43,894 nt of DNA from CAYZUE01 sp964481825 (GCA_964481825.1 CAYZUE010000005.1:1-43894); one strand, 5' to 3'. Positions 1 through 7,127 are shown, numbered from the stretch's first letter. Notes: generated by a model not told the origin, from the letters alone. Made by a program: numbers and translations.

Positions 1-76
1 CCAGGTCATCAACCATCCCCCTAATAGCCTTAACTCTATTCTCCCTCTCCTTCCAATGACCATAAGGAACCCGCAT
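1..76 (-). CDS. N-terminal fragment of an unrecognised protein
   Basis: An open frame runs off the left edge of the window. From the ATG at 74-76 it reads MRVPYGHWKERENRVKAIR and continues open to base 1 (25 codons visible). The aromatic, basic opening with a Y/H-W-K-x-x-E-N-R pattern looks like real protein, but I cannot name a family. The frame stays open upstream to a stop at about 140 with no clear ribosome binding site before the ATG, so the true start could lie further upstream (a GTG is at 80-82, a TTG at 101-103). Between this and the tRNA (77-351) I see no other convincing gene. Confidence 0.4.
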   Translation of the reverse strand, partial: MRVPYGHWKERENRVKAIRGMVDDL

Positions 77-351
77 TTTCACATCAAAAATTAAGATGTT
101 CAACGGATTTAAAGTATTTGTTGAGAGAGTAATATTATATTATTATTAACTCCCAACAGGGGGAAGTTAAATGGACGCCTGTGAGTATTAGATCCCCTTC
201 CTTTTTAATTTGAAATAGGAAGATATTTATCTATAGTTTAGCCCCACTTACATGAGGAGAATAGAAGGGGAGAAACGTGGAGGAATATTTGGAGAAAAGG
301 ATATAAGGGTAGCACCTAATAATACTATAGGCTTTTGATGTGGTTCAGGTA

Positions 352-424
352 AGCCCCCGACGAGATTCGAACTCGTGACCTGCTGATTACAAGTCAGCCG
401 CTCTTCCAACTGAGCTACGGAGGC
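352..424 (-). tRNA. tRNA-Thr (anticodon UGU)
   Basis: On the minus strand this folds into a complete 73-nt cloverleaf. The acceptor stem is GCCTCCG/CGGGGGC with one G-U pair, the D stem is GCTC/GAGC, the anticodon stem is GCTGA/TCAGC, and the seven-base loop CTTGTAA gives anticodon TGT, reading ACA (Thr). The variable loop has 5 bases, the T stem is ACGAG/CTCGT and the T loop is TTCGAAT. The discriminator base is U. No intron is present and CCA is not encoded. Confidence 0.97.
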
Positions 425-592
425 GTTTAAAAACCTTTATTATACCTGAGTCTTTAATATTACTAAATGAAGTTTTAGATTTCATATATACTTATTCAAT
501 TTCTAAGAACACGATCCCGCTAAAAAATGCTCAAATTGCCAAAGAAATTATTCAAATAATCGTTTAGATTATATAAAGGATATGATGGAAGC

Positions 593-1231
593 ATGATTTG
601 TGGTTTAGATGAAGCTGGCCGCGGACCAGTTTTAGGAGACCTTGTAGTCGCTGGAATATGCTGCAATGAAGAGGATGTGAAAATACTTAAGGAGATAGGG
701 GTTAACGACTCGAAGGTTTTATCACCTAAAAAAAGGGAAAAATTATTCAAAATCCTTACAAGAGATTATCTATTTGATATAGTATCAATATCCCCCCAAC
801 AGCTTGATAAACTTCGTCTAAAATATACCCTTAATGTGATTGAAGCTATTGCCTTTGCAAAAATAATTGACAGACTCAAGCCTTCCAAGGCTTACATAGA
901 CTGCGCAGATCCTATTCCGAATAATTTTAAAAATGCTATAGAACAAAACCTTCAACACGAGTGCAGACTTGTAATTGAACACAAGGCAGATCAGAAATAC
1001 CCAGTTGTGTCTGCAGGTTCTATAATAGCCAAGGTTACAAGAGATGCCAAGATAAAAATGCTATCCCAAGAATATGGTTCAATTGGTAGTGGTTATCCAG
1101 CAGATCCGATTACTAGAGAATTTTTGTCTAAATGGATAAGAAAGTATAGGTCTTATCCTCCATTTGTGCGTAAAAGCTGGAAAACAACATCCAAAACTGC
1201 AAATTTGAAAATAGATGATTTTTTCCCATAA
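593..1231 (+). CDS. rnhB: Ribonuclease HII
   Basis: This enzyme cleaves the RNA strand of RNA-DNA hybrids and single ribonucleotides embedded in DNA, in the cytoplasm. The protein opens with the family signature GLDEAGRGPVLG, whose Asp6-Glu7 pair is part of the D-E-D-D metal site. The third acidic site lies in YIDCADPIP (about residue 103) and the HKAD-Y-V-SAGSIIAKV block follows. At 212 residues it has normal archaeal RNase HII length. The ATG at 593 puts the signature at residue 4, as expected. It stands alone on the plus strand and converges with iscU, with 9 bases between the two genes. Confidence 0.95.
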   Translation: MICGLDEAGRGPVLGDLVVAGICCNEEDVKILKEIGVNDSKVLSPKKREKLFKILTRDYLFDIVSISPQQLDKLRLKYTLNVIEAIAFAKIIDRLKPSKAYIDCADPIPNNFKNAIEQNLQHECRLVIEHKADQKYPVVSAGSIIAKVTRDAKIKMLSQEYGSIGSGYPADPITREFLSKWIRKYRSYPPFVRKSWKTTSKTANLKIDDFFP

Positions 1232-1240
1232 ACACTGAAT

Positions 1241-1615
1241 TTATGTTTTAGCTTGCTCCGACCTATACTGGTTTATGGCTTTGTGCAAAACACTCGCGCT
1301 GAGATTGGAACAATGACGTTTCACAGGAGGCAAACCCCCAACAGCTTCTTCAACGTCTTTTTTTGTTACTTCAATAGCCTCGTCTAGAGTTTTACCCTTA
1401 ACCATCTCAGTTATCTTACTTGTGGTTCCAATTGCTGCTGCACATCCAAATGTTTCGAATTTAACGTCTTCTATCCTATCGTCTTCAATTTTTAAGTAGA
1501 TATACATAACATCTCCACAGACAGGATTCCCACCTTTTCCAACAGCATCTGGATTTTCCATACGACCCTGATTTCTTGGTTTCCTAAAATGCTCCATTAA
1601 TTCTTTACTGTACAT
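1241..1615 (-). CDS. iscU: Fe-S cluster assembly scaffold IscU (NifU N-terminal type)
   Basis: This is the scaffold on which [2Fe-2S]/[4Fe-4S] clusters are built from sulfur delivered by cysteine desulfurase. The protein has 124 residues with the three ligand cysteines at 33 (NPVCGD, with the nearby Asp35), 58 (TFGCAAAI) and 102 (KRHCSN). It begins MYSKELMEHFRKPRN, typical of the family. I chose the ATG at 1615 because GGAGTG lies just before it. A longer frame exists to 1675 but overlaps nifS and adds no conserved sequence. It is the last gene of padR-nifS-iscU, 4 bases after nifS. Confidence 0.95.
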   Translation of the reverse strand: MYSKELMEHFRKPRNQGRMENPDAVGKGGNPVCGDVMYIYLKIEDDRIEDVKFETFGCAAAIGTTSKITEMVKGKTLDEAIEVTKKDVEEAVGGLPPVKRHCSNLSASVLHKAINQYRSEQAKT

Positions 1616-1619
1616 AGTA

Positions 1620-2795
1620 TCACTCCTGTAAAATGAAATCCTCCTTAAATGGTGATATTGATCTAAAACGTTCAATAACTTTAGGCAGTACCTCTAGAAC
1701 GTAATTTACCTCTTCCTTTGTGTTCTGCCTACCTAAGGTGAATCTGATAGATCCATGAGATTCTTCGGGCTTGAGTCCAAGGGCACCTAGAACATGACTT
1801 GGTTCAAGACTCTTTGAAGAGCAAGCACTTCCAGTATTGGCAGATATTCCATGAAAGTCTAGCTCAAGTATCAAAGATTCACCCTCAACATAGAGGTATA
1901 TACAATTGACGTTATTTGGCAACCGTTTTTTTGGATGGCCATTCAAACGAGAATTGTCAATTAATAAGGAACCTTTGATAAGTTTATCTCTAAGTTTTGA
2001 CTGCTTTTTTTTATCATGAGACATTTCGGACTTAGCAATTTTTGTAGCCATACCAAATCCAACAATCCCGGGTGTATTTTCTGTTCCGGAACGCTTTCTA
2101 AATTCGTGTCCTCCTCCATGAAAAAGTGGTTGCATCCTAACACCTTTCCGGATGTAAAGTGCCCCCACTCCTCTAGGCCCATATATTTTATGAGCACTCA
2201 TAGATAAAATATCGACTTGCATTGCCTCAACATCAACTGGTATCTTGCCATAAGTTTGAACAGCATCAGTATGAAACAGCGCTCCATGATCATGGGCTAC
2301 CTTTGTTAGTTCTTCAATAGGTTCTATTGTTCCTATTTCATTGTTAGCATGCATTATTGATACCAAAATAGTATCTTTCCTTATGGCGCTCTCAAGTTCC
2401 TGAGGATTGACCATACCATATTTATCAACCGGAAGGTATGTTACCTGGAATCCCTCTTTTTCAAGCCATTCACAGGGTTCTAAAATAGCATGGTGTTCAA
2501 TTTTTGAAGTAATAATATGCTTTCCTTTTTTCCGATAAGCATATGCTACACCCTTTAAAGCAAGATTGTTAGACTCTGTACCGCCAGAAGTAAAGACAAT
2601 TTTATCATAAGTATTTTTCACATTAAGAAATTTTGATATCTGACTTCTAGCTTCATCTATACCCTCTCTAGCTTCCATACCCAGGGTATAAAGTGAAGAC
2701 GGATTCCCATATTTGGTTAGAGAATATGGCTCCATTTCCTTAGCAACTCTAGGGTCGAGAGGAGTTGTGCCTGCATGATCCATATACACATTCAT
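1620..2795 (-). CDS. nifS: Cysteine desulfurase (NifS/IscS family)
   Basis: This PLP enzyme takes sulfur from L-cysteine, leaving alanine, and passes a persulfide to IscU and other acceptors. It has 391 residues. The N-terminus YMDHAGTTPLDPRV is typical, the PLP lysine is Lys203 in SMSAHKIYGPRG, and the persulfide-forming cysteine is Cys325 in TGSACSSKS. AGGTGATTAA precedes the ATG. It lies 8 bases after padR and 4 before iscU, so the three should be one transcript. In this organism it may also serve tRNA thiolation and the sulfur relay encoded at 27-31 kb (inference). Confidence 0.96.
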   Translation of the reverse strand: MNVYMDHAGTTPLDPRVAKEMEPYSLTKYGNPSSLYTLGMEAREGIDEARSQISKFLNVKNTYDKIVFTSGGTESNNLALKGVAYAYRKKGKHIITSKIEHHAILEPCEWLEKEGFQVTYLPVDKYGMVNPQELESAIRKDTILVSIMHANNEIGTIEPIEELTKVAHDHGALFHTDAVQTYGKIPVDVEAMQVDILSMSAHKIYGPRGVGALYIRKGVRMQPLFHGGGHEFRKRSGTENTPGIVGFGMATKIAKSEMSHDKKKQSKLRDKLIKGSLLIDNSRLNGHPKKRLPNNVNCIYLYVEGESLILELDFHGISANTGSACSSKSLEPSHVLGALGLKPEESHGSIRFTLGRQNTKEEVNYVLEVLPKVIERFRSISPFKEDFILQE

Positions 2796-2803
2796 TTAAT
2801 CAC

Positions 2804-3139
2804 CTATTTGCAAGTTGTACATACAAAATCCTCAAAGATTCCATAGAACGTTTTTGAAAATTCTTTACATGTTCTAATCATAGCTTCTTTTCCCGTATCT
2901 GTTAATTCATAAACCTTTTTTCCCCTGGTGCCTGTTTCTTTAACTTTAATTAAATCATTTATCTCTAGCTTTTGCAATGCTGGATAGAGTGTTCCTTGTT
3001 CTACTTTTGTTTTTTTAATTTCATTTAGTTGCCGCATTATTTCATAACCATGATTTGGATTCCGCCCCACAAGCCAGAGTATCTGCATTTGTAAAACACC
3101 TAGCTCTAGATTTGAACTTTTATGTTTGTTATCCGACAT
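2804..3139 (-). CDS. PadR-family transcriptional regulator with C-terminal Cys motif
   Basis: This is a 111-residue winged-helix DNA-binding protein of the PadR family. GVLQMQILWLV, NHGYEIMRQL, EQGTLYPALQKLE and the wing VYELTDTGKEAM are all recognisable. PadR proteins are usually autorepressors that sense small molecules or stress. This copy has three cysteines in its dimerisation tail: Cys91 (IRTCKE), Cys107 and Cys110 (FVCTTCK), which could bind a metal or Fe-S cluster or form a redox switch (inference). It is the first gene of padR-nifS-iscU. A TATA-like TTTAAATA is centred about 28 bases before the ATG, indicating a leaderless transcript, and a 12-bp palindrome covers the start codon. 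Confidence 0.9.
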   Translation of the reverse strand: MSDNKHKSSNLELGVLQMQILWLVGRNPNHGYEIMRQLNEIKKTKVEQGTLYPALQKLEINDLIKVKETGTRGKKVYELTDTGKEAMIRTCKEFSKTFYGIFEDFVCTTCK

Positions 3140-3144
3140 GTCGG
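3133..3144. promoter_or_regulatory. Palindromic operator candidate over the padR start codon
   Basis: CCGACATGTCGG is a perfect 12-bp palindrome containing the padR ATG. With one mismatched pair it extends to 20 bp. Because the promoter spacing implies transcription begins at the ATG, a protein bound here would block initiation. The ATGT/ACAT halves resemble known PadR operator sequence, so autoregulation is likely (inference). Confidence 0.55.
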
Positions 3145-3163
3145 TTAATATACCTATACCTCC

Positions 3164-3206
3164 TATTTAAAGTTTTCCCCTATTACGGTTTAGTGTCCCC
3201 TATTAC
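3164..3206 (-). promoter_or_regulatory. padR-nifS-iscU promoter with upstream direct repeats
   Basis: The minus strand carries TTTAAATA at 3164-3171, 24 bases before the padR ATG, a good TATA box for a leaderless message. Immediately upstream, GTAATAGGGGA occurs twice (3176-3186 and 3196-3206), spaced exactly 20 bp, that is two helical turns. The upstream copy lies inside the end of the preceding gene. These repeats could be an activator site, or simply a small duplication. Confidence 0.5.
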
Positions 3207-3404
3207 ATTGTTAAGTGATCGAATTAAATTATCTATATCTATATTATGCATCTTACAAGCCTGCTCAATGGTCAATTTATATGGCATAGTCTTTCTAAGA
3301 ACAGGATCTTTTAGAGGAGTAAAACCAAACTTAAGGAAAATATCTAGAGTTTCGGGATACGTATCTAAAACATAACCAACAATCATGTTTTCTTGTATTT
3401 CCAT
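3183..3404 (-). CDS. Small DUF1858 protein (Cys-less variant)
   Basis: This 73-residue protein fits the DUF1858 pattern: VGYVLDTYPETLDIFLKFGF, then PVLRKTM and TIEQACKMHNI. This domain occurs with hybrid-cluster and iron-centre-repair (RIC/ScdA) proteins. Unlike its two upstream relatives it lacks cysteine at the turn after the FGF/YGL motif. The start at 3404 is set by AGAGGAATA just upstream; a longer frame would run into the preceding gene, which ends at 3406. It is the last gene of the operon 5096-3183. The stop is doubled (TAA TAG). Confidence 0.75.
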   Translation of the reverse strand: MEIQENMIVGYVLDTYPETLDIFLKFGFTPLKDPVLRKTMPYKLTIEQACKMHNIDIDNLIRSLNNVIGDTKP

Positions 3405-3405
3405 A

Positions 3406-4692
3406 TTATTCCTCTTGATATGATGTATTAATTGTAGCCCAGATGTTAATTCCAAATACGGCATAAGCAGAAAGAGTGATAAAACCTGAAAATCCTAAAA
3501 TAATTTTTAATGGAATAAGAAATGGGTAGAAAAGTTCAAAAAAGACTCTGATGAGATTACCCCCAATTAATAAAAAAAGAGCTAGATTTGCAAGTCGCAA
3601 ACTGTACAAGTCGACTCCTTTGAAAATCGGAATTACCCTATTAGAGAAACCAAACATCATCATCGTAATGAAGCCAATAGTTAATGAATGTATATAAGCT
3701 CCATAAACGAACATGTCCCCATGCATATCCCTAACTGTTAGATATAGATTTAGAACTACTACAAATAGGAGCCAAACGTATCCCCCTTTGGCTGAAATCT
3801 CAAAGTTAATACTTGATTCTAATGATGGAAGTTTAATCTCTGGTTTTTTGAAAATATTTAAACTGTATATGAATGTGATAACTGCTAAAAACTCTAATAA
3901 AACCCCTCCTATAAGTAGAGAATGCGCCACGAAAGAAGGAGTTTCTATTATATTGGTGGTATAAATCAAAATCGGCGAAATTACGCTGATAATAACTCCC
4001 AAATTAAAAAATACTAGAACGAGTCTAATGGGTTGCTTTAAACCTTCTTTCAACCCTAGAAAAATTGGAAGAGTTCTAATACTGACTCCCATAATCATCA
4101 TTGTTGCAAAGCCGTAGAGGATTACATGTATTAAAACTTTGTTAAGAACTATTGGAACATTTACAAACCCACTTTTTACCATATGAATACTAATTCCTAG
4201 ATTTAATATACTTCCAATGAAAAACCAGGTTAGAGCAATAAAAACATATCGTTCAAAAATCTCTGGTTTTTGATCACTACTAAGAATTGTTTTTATCATC
4301 ACGTATAAGAAAATTGCAACGGCACTCAATTCCAATAAAGAGGATAATAACACTATAAATTTAAATGAACTTCCCCATACAGACGATATTCCTGTGCCTC
4401 TTAATAATACTCCTAAAATCATTAACCAAAAGGAAATATTGGCAAGGCCCCGGTTACATAATTGAGTTGCTTTAAAGCGGGGGATAACATGGTAGGAGAT
4501 ACCCATAATAAAAAGCCCCAGCCATCCAAATAATTCAAAGTGACTATGAGTTTGGACAAGCCTCCAATAAGGACCAAGAGATAAACCAAGTACTGTTGAA
4601 GCAAGGATCAATACTCCAATAAATCCGCCCATAAAGACAGCTATAATTACGCTGCCCTTGACAAAATTTTCATAGACCTCTTTTTCTTCCAT
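3406..4692 (-). CDS. NnrS-like / CcoN-related 12-TM haem-copper superfamily protein
   Basis: This is a 428-residue integral membrane protein with about 12 hydrophobic segments. Repeated His-bearing motifs stand at the start of helices: QTHSHFELFGWLGLFIMG with SYHVIPRF, LIHVILYGFATMMIMG, and YIHSLTIGFITMMMFG with NRVIPIF. This pattern matches NnrS and stand-alone CcoN-like proteins, distant relatives of haem-copper oxidase subunit I that are tied to nitric oxide or respiratory stress. It lacks the double-His and W-x(3)-H-P-x-V motifs expected of a true oxidase, so catalytic O2 or NO reduction is doubtful. It sits between small ScdA_N/DUF1858 genes (gaps of 1 base on each side), which supports a role in nitrosative stress or iron-centre protection. 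Confidence 0.75.
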   Translation of the reverse strand: MEEKEVYENFVKGSVIIAVFMGGFIGVLILASTVLGLSLGPYWRLVQTHSHFELFGWLGLFIMGISYHVIPRFKATQLCNRGLANISFWLMILGVLLRGTGISSVWGSSFKFIVLLSSLLELSAVAIFLYVMIKTILSSDQKPEIFERYVFIALTWFFIGSILNLGISIHMVKSGFVNVPIVLNKVLIHVILYGFATMMIMGVSIRTLPIFLGLKEGLKQPIRLVLVFFNLGVIISVISPILIYTTNIIETPSFVAHSLLIGGVLLEFLAVITFIYSLNIFKKPEIKLPSLESSINFEISAKGGYVWLLFVVVLNLYLTVRDMHGDMFVYGAYIHSLTIGFITMMMFGFSNRVIPIFKGVDLYSLRLANLALFLLIGGNLIRVFFELFYPFLIPLKIILGFSGFITLSAYAVFGINIWATINTSYQEE

Positions 4693-4693
4693 T

Positions 4694-4897
4694 TCATTGG
4701 TCCTTATTAACCAAATTGTTAAGTTCTTCTAGTAGAACTTCTGGATCGACCTTGTGGACAGTTGCAAAAAATGAAATTGCCTCTTTAGGACCTTGAGGCC
4801 CTCCGCAACCCATTAAACCATACTTATCAAAAACTTTCCTAGCATCGGGATATTTTTTTAATACATCTCTTATAGTATCGTCGCTTTTTATAGTCAT
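4694..4897 (-). CDS. Small DUF1858/ScdA_N-type protein with single Cys motif
   Basis: This 67-residue protein has the pattern TIRDVLKKYPDARKVFDKYGL followed by MGCGGPQGPKEAI (Cys31). It is a stand-alone version of the N-terminal domain found in ScdA/RIC iron-centre-repair proteins and DUF1858 proteins. A strong ribosome binding site (GGAGG) precedes the ATG at 4897. It is the second gene of the operon, 10 bases after the CC-type paralogue and 1 base before the NnrS-like gene. The cysteine may bind iron or a cluster, or be a target of NO (inference). Confidence 0.8.
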   Translation of the reverse strand: MTIKSDDTIRDVLKKYPDARKVFDKYGLMGCGGPQGPKEAISFFATVHKVDPEVLLEELNNLVNKDQ

Positions 4898-4907
4898 ATT
4901 AATCCTC

Positions 4908-5096
4908 CTAAATTATTTTATTTAAATCTAGTAATATTTTTTCTAAATCTAATTTGCGTTTGTGACTCTCAGCTGCGATAGTTGAATATGAACCGCAACA
5001 TGCATCTATGCCGTATTTTGTAAATACTTTTAGCGTGTTTTTATTTAGATTTAGAACTTCATCTATCGACATATCACTTGTTATTGTGATTTTCAT
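4908..5096 (-). CDS. ScdA_N (DUF542)-type small protein with CC motif
   Basis: This 62-residue protein contains MSIDEVLNLNKNTLKVFTKYGI then DACCGS (Cys33-Cys34), the double-cysteine hallmark of the ScdA N-terminal domain (DUF542). In ScdA/RIC this domain precedes a di-iron hemerythrin domain that repairs oxidised or nitrosylated Fe-S proteins; here it stands alone. It is the first gene of the operon and is divergent from the HTH_10 regulator at 5185. The short 88-base gap holds the large palindrome. No clear ribosome binding site is visible, so the message is probably leaderless. Confidence 0.82.
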   Translation of the reverse strand: MKITITSDMSIDEVLNLNKNTLKVFTKYGIDACCGSYSTIAAESHKRKLDLEKILLDLNKII

Positions 5097-5129
5097 AACT
5101 CAATAATGATAAAACTTTGATAATTTATC

Positions 5130-5155
5130 TTTTCCCCGAACATGTTCGGGAAAAA
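5130..5155. promoter_or_regulatory. 26-bp palindromic operator candidate in divergent promoter
   Basis: The core CCCGAACATGTTCGGG (5135-5150) is a perfect 16-bp palindrome. It extends to 26 bp with only one mismatched pair, flanked by T and A runs. It lies in the 88-base gap between the ScdA_N-type gene (minus) and the HTH_10 regulator (plus), about 34 bases from each start codon. Its GC-rich core stands out in AT-rich DNA. The likely binder is the regulator encoded next door. Confidence 0.7.
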
Positions 5156-5184
5156 ATAACGAGGTTACATTTTTATTTAGGAGT

Positions 5185-5805
5185 ATGATAGAGGCAATTA
5201 TTGCTATAAAATCCCCAGAATGGATAAACAAATTAACCGAAAAATATTACGCTCATATCCGTGTACTTAGTTGTATACCATTTGCAGCTGGAGGGGTGAA
5301 AGATTTAATAGAAATCAGTGCCCCAGAGACTAGTTTAAAGGAAGCAGTTGAAGAGCTTAAAAGTTCAAACAAATTTCAGGATGTAGATGTTGCACAAACT
5401 GGAAAAACACGGGCATTGGCTAGCATTTCAACGAATAGATGTTCCATGTGTCAAACTCTTGCAGGATCAGAGAGTTTTCTTATAAACGCAAGTACTAAGA
5501 AAAATAGGATTTACTGGACACTTCTCACCAGTAGAAAAAAACCATTAAAGAAAATCATGAAAATCCTTGAGCTTAATGGATTTGAAGTAGAGATTATAAA
5601 GATGGCAATGATAAAAGGCAGAAAAGAATTAACAGGCAGACAGGAGGAGATAATTAGGATAGCATTAGATAAAGGTTACTTTGACTGTCCAAAAAAGACT
5701 TCTATACGTGAGCTCTCAAGAATGTTTGGAATTTCAAAATCTACTCTTTCAGAAGTTCTTAGACTAGGCCAAAAGAAAATAATTAAATCTTACTTTAAGG
5801 GGTAA
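5185..5805 (+). CDS. HTH_10 (Bat-type) transcriptional regulator with CxxC
   Basis: This is a 206-residue regulator. Its C-terminal part (about 148-203), ELTGRQEEIIRIALDKGYFDCP then TSIRELSRMFGISKSTLSEVLRLG, is the HTH_10 domain of archaeal bacterio-opsin-activator-like proteins. The N-terminal 145 residues are an unassigned sensor region with CSMC (Cys86, Cys89) plus Cys30 and Cys168, suggesting a bound metal, Fe-S cluster or thiol switch (inference). It is divergent from the nitrosative-stress-type operon across the 26-bp palindrome, so it probably controls that operon and itself. TTAGGAG lies close before the ATG. It ends 6 bases from the convergent Fe-S protein gene. Confidence 0.85.
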   Translation: MIEAIIAIKSPEWINKLTEKYYAHIRVLSCIPFAAGGVKDLIEISAPETSLKEAVEELKSSNKFQDVDVAQTGKTRALASISTNRCSMCQTLAGSESFLINASTKKNRIYWTLLTSRKKPLKKIMKILELNGFEVEIIKMAMIKGRKELTGRQEEIIRIALDKGYFDCPKKTSIRELSRMFGISKSTLSEVLRLGQKKIIKSYFKG

Positions 5806-5811
5806 AAGGAG

Positions 5812-6297
5812 TTAAATAAACTCAATTGCTCTTAAAGGACATGCATCTATACACAATCTACATGCCTCTGACTCTGCATCGCTTTCGTCTTCTTCAAAGC
5901 GTCTACAAGAATGTAAATTATTATCAATTACAATACCGTCAGTCATTTTTAAAACCACATCTTGAGTGGTAGGACCTTTACCACCACTTGCTTCAATACT
6001 GCATGCAAGGTTGGGAGGGCAATTTATCACGCAATTGCCACATCCATTACAAAGTTTTTTATGAATTACTAATTTTGTCTCTTTTGCATTTAAAATGGGT
6101 GCTAAGAGTTCTTTAAGAATAATGTTATTCTGGATATGTTTAGCCTTTTTCAGATGAGCGCATTCATTTAGATTAGCACTTCTGCTTAAGATTTTAATAG
6201 CAAAGCCCATACAAGTTGCAGTTTTGCACTCCCCACAGTTTGTTTTAGGTAAGTGCTTATGAACGTCCAAAGGGGAAATCTTGTTAGTTTCTTCCAT
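5812..6297 (-). CDS. Fe-S protein: four-Cys (Fe-S) domain plus ferredoxin-like domain
   Basis: This 161-residue protein has two cluster modules. Residues 21-46 carry C-x2-C-x4-C-x16-C (KTNCGECKTATCMGFAIK), the four-cysteine domain also seen in RnfB-type and corrinoid Fe-S proteins. Residues 83-99 give CNGCGNCVINCPPNLAC, and the tail gives CRLCIDACPLRA (146-153), together a ferredoxin-like pair of cluster sites. An electron-carrier or cluster-delivery role is likely, but the partner is unknown. I chose the ATG at 6297 because GAGAGGA precedes it; an upstream ATG at 6312 has no ribosome binding site. It converges with the HTH_10 regulator and may belong to the same stress response (inference). 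Confidence 0.8.
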   Translation of the reverse strand: MEETNKISPLDVHKHLPKTNCGECKTATCMGFAIKILSRSANLNECAHLKKAKHIQNNIILKELLAPILNAKETKLVIHKKLCNGCGNCVINCPPNLACSIEASGGKGPTTQDVVLKMTDGIVIDNNLHSCRRFEEDESDAESEACRLCIDACPLRAIEFI

Positions 6298-6472
6298 TAT
6301 TTTTCCTCTCATCAGTATTCTAATATGGATTTATTTTCTTAGTTAATGATTAGTATCTTTATCCTTTAATAATACGCGGGATAATAATAATTATTTATTT
6401 AGTCTCAAAATTAACATAATAAATCAGTTTATGATATGGATTGATTTATTCTAAATCGATTAAATTTAGGGG

Positions 6473-6509
6473 AAAAAAAATAAGATTGGAATGGATTTAT
6501 ATCCATCCC
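6473..6509 (-). terminator. Hairpin plus T-tract terminator after cytochrome c gene
   Basis: On the minus strand a 9-bp stem with one G-T pair (GGGATGGAT/ATCCATTCC, loop ATAA) is followed a few bases later by eight Ts. It lies about 20 bases after the stop codon of the cytochrome gene. T-tracts terminate archaeal transcription; here a bacterial-style stem accompanies one. Confidence 0.7.
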
Positions 6510-6530
6510 GGTCATAGAACCACTTTTAGG

Positions 6531-6977
6531 TTATAGACTTTTAATATACTCAAGGATTTTAAGAGCATCTGATTCACTAATACCTAAATTAACCATTGCA
6601 CTAAAGCCCTTGACTACTTCGTCTTCAGGATTTGTTATTGATTTTACAATAAATGAATCATCCGCTATAACCGTTGAACCATCAATTAATTCAACTTGGG
6701 ATCCTGCAAGGCCTATCAATCCTGGTCCTACTCCTGGCACTCCCTCTCCACTAGGACCATGACATCCCCCACATCCTTTATTCATATACAGATTTTTACC
6801 TTCCGTTACAGCCGCAGCCGATGAAGATACAGATTGGGAATTTTCCTCAGATTGTTTTGACTCAGTTACAGGAGCTTCCGTAGATTCAGATTCTTCTGCA
6901 GGACCCTGACTACAGCCAGCCAAAGCAATCATTCCAACAAATAGCACAAATAAAACTAAACCTTTTTTTTCAATCAA
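6531..6977 (-). CDS. Lipoprotein c-type cytochrome (single haem)
   Basis: This 148-residue exported electron carrier has a hydrophobic leader ending in the lipobox ALAGC (Cys22), so it is probably lipid-anchored outside the membrane. A Ser/Glu/Thr-rich linker follows, then a class I cytochrome c domain with haem site CGGCH (about 69-73), the PGVGPGLIGLAGSQ loop and a candidate axial Met128 in GFSAMV. The start is a choice: GTG at 6986 is possible, but TTG at 6977 has GAGGTGG six bases upstream and gives a normal signal peptide. It is back-to-back with the exported rhodanese across about 180 bases. c-type cytochromes are uncommon in archaea. Confidence 0.88.
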   Translation of the reverse strand: MIEKKGLVLFVLFVGMIALAGCSQGPAEESESTEAPVTESKQSEENSQSVSSSAAAVTEGKNLYMNKGCGGCHGPSGEGVPGVGPGLIGLAGSQVELIDGSTVIADDSFIVKSITNPEDEVVKGFSAMVNLGISESDALKILEYIKSL

Positions 6978-7127
6978 AAATGCCACCTCAAATTCATTTA
7001 TAATTGAAATAATCTACAACTATATTTAAACATATTGGTTTATTATTTGATTTTTATTAAAATACATCATTCCAATATTAGATTTAATAGTAATATTTGT
7101 TAGTAAAAGTATTAATTAATATCGAAT

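Noticed and set aside
252..338. A 28-codon frame (MRRIEGEKRGG...) before the tRNA
   Set aside because: No ribosome binding site, no recognisable motif, and it lies in a low-information gap; chance frame more likely.
3406..4692. True haem-copper oxidase or NO reductase
   Set aside because: The double-His and Cu-ligand motifs are not visible and no partner subunits are adjacent; NnrS-like is safer.
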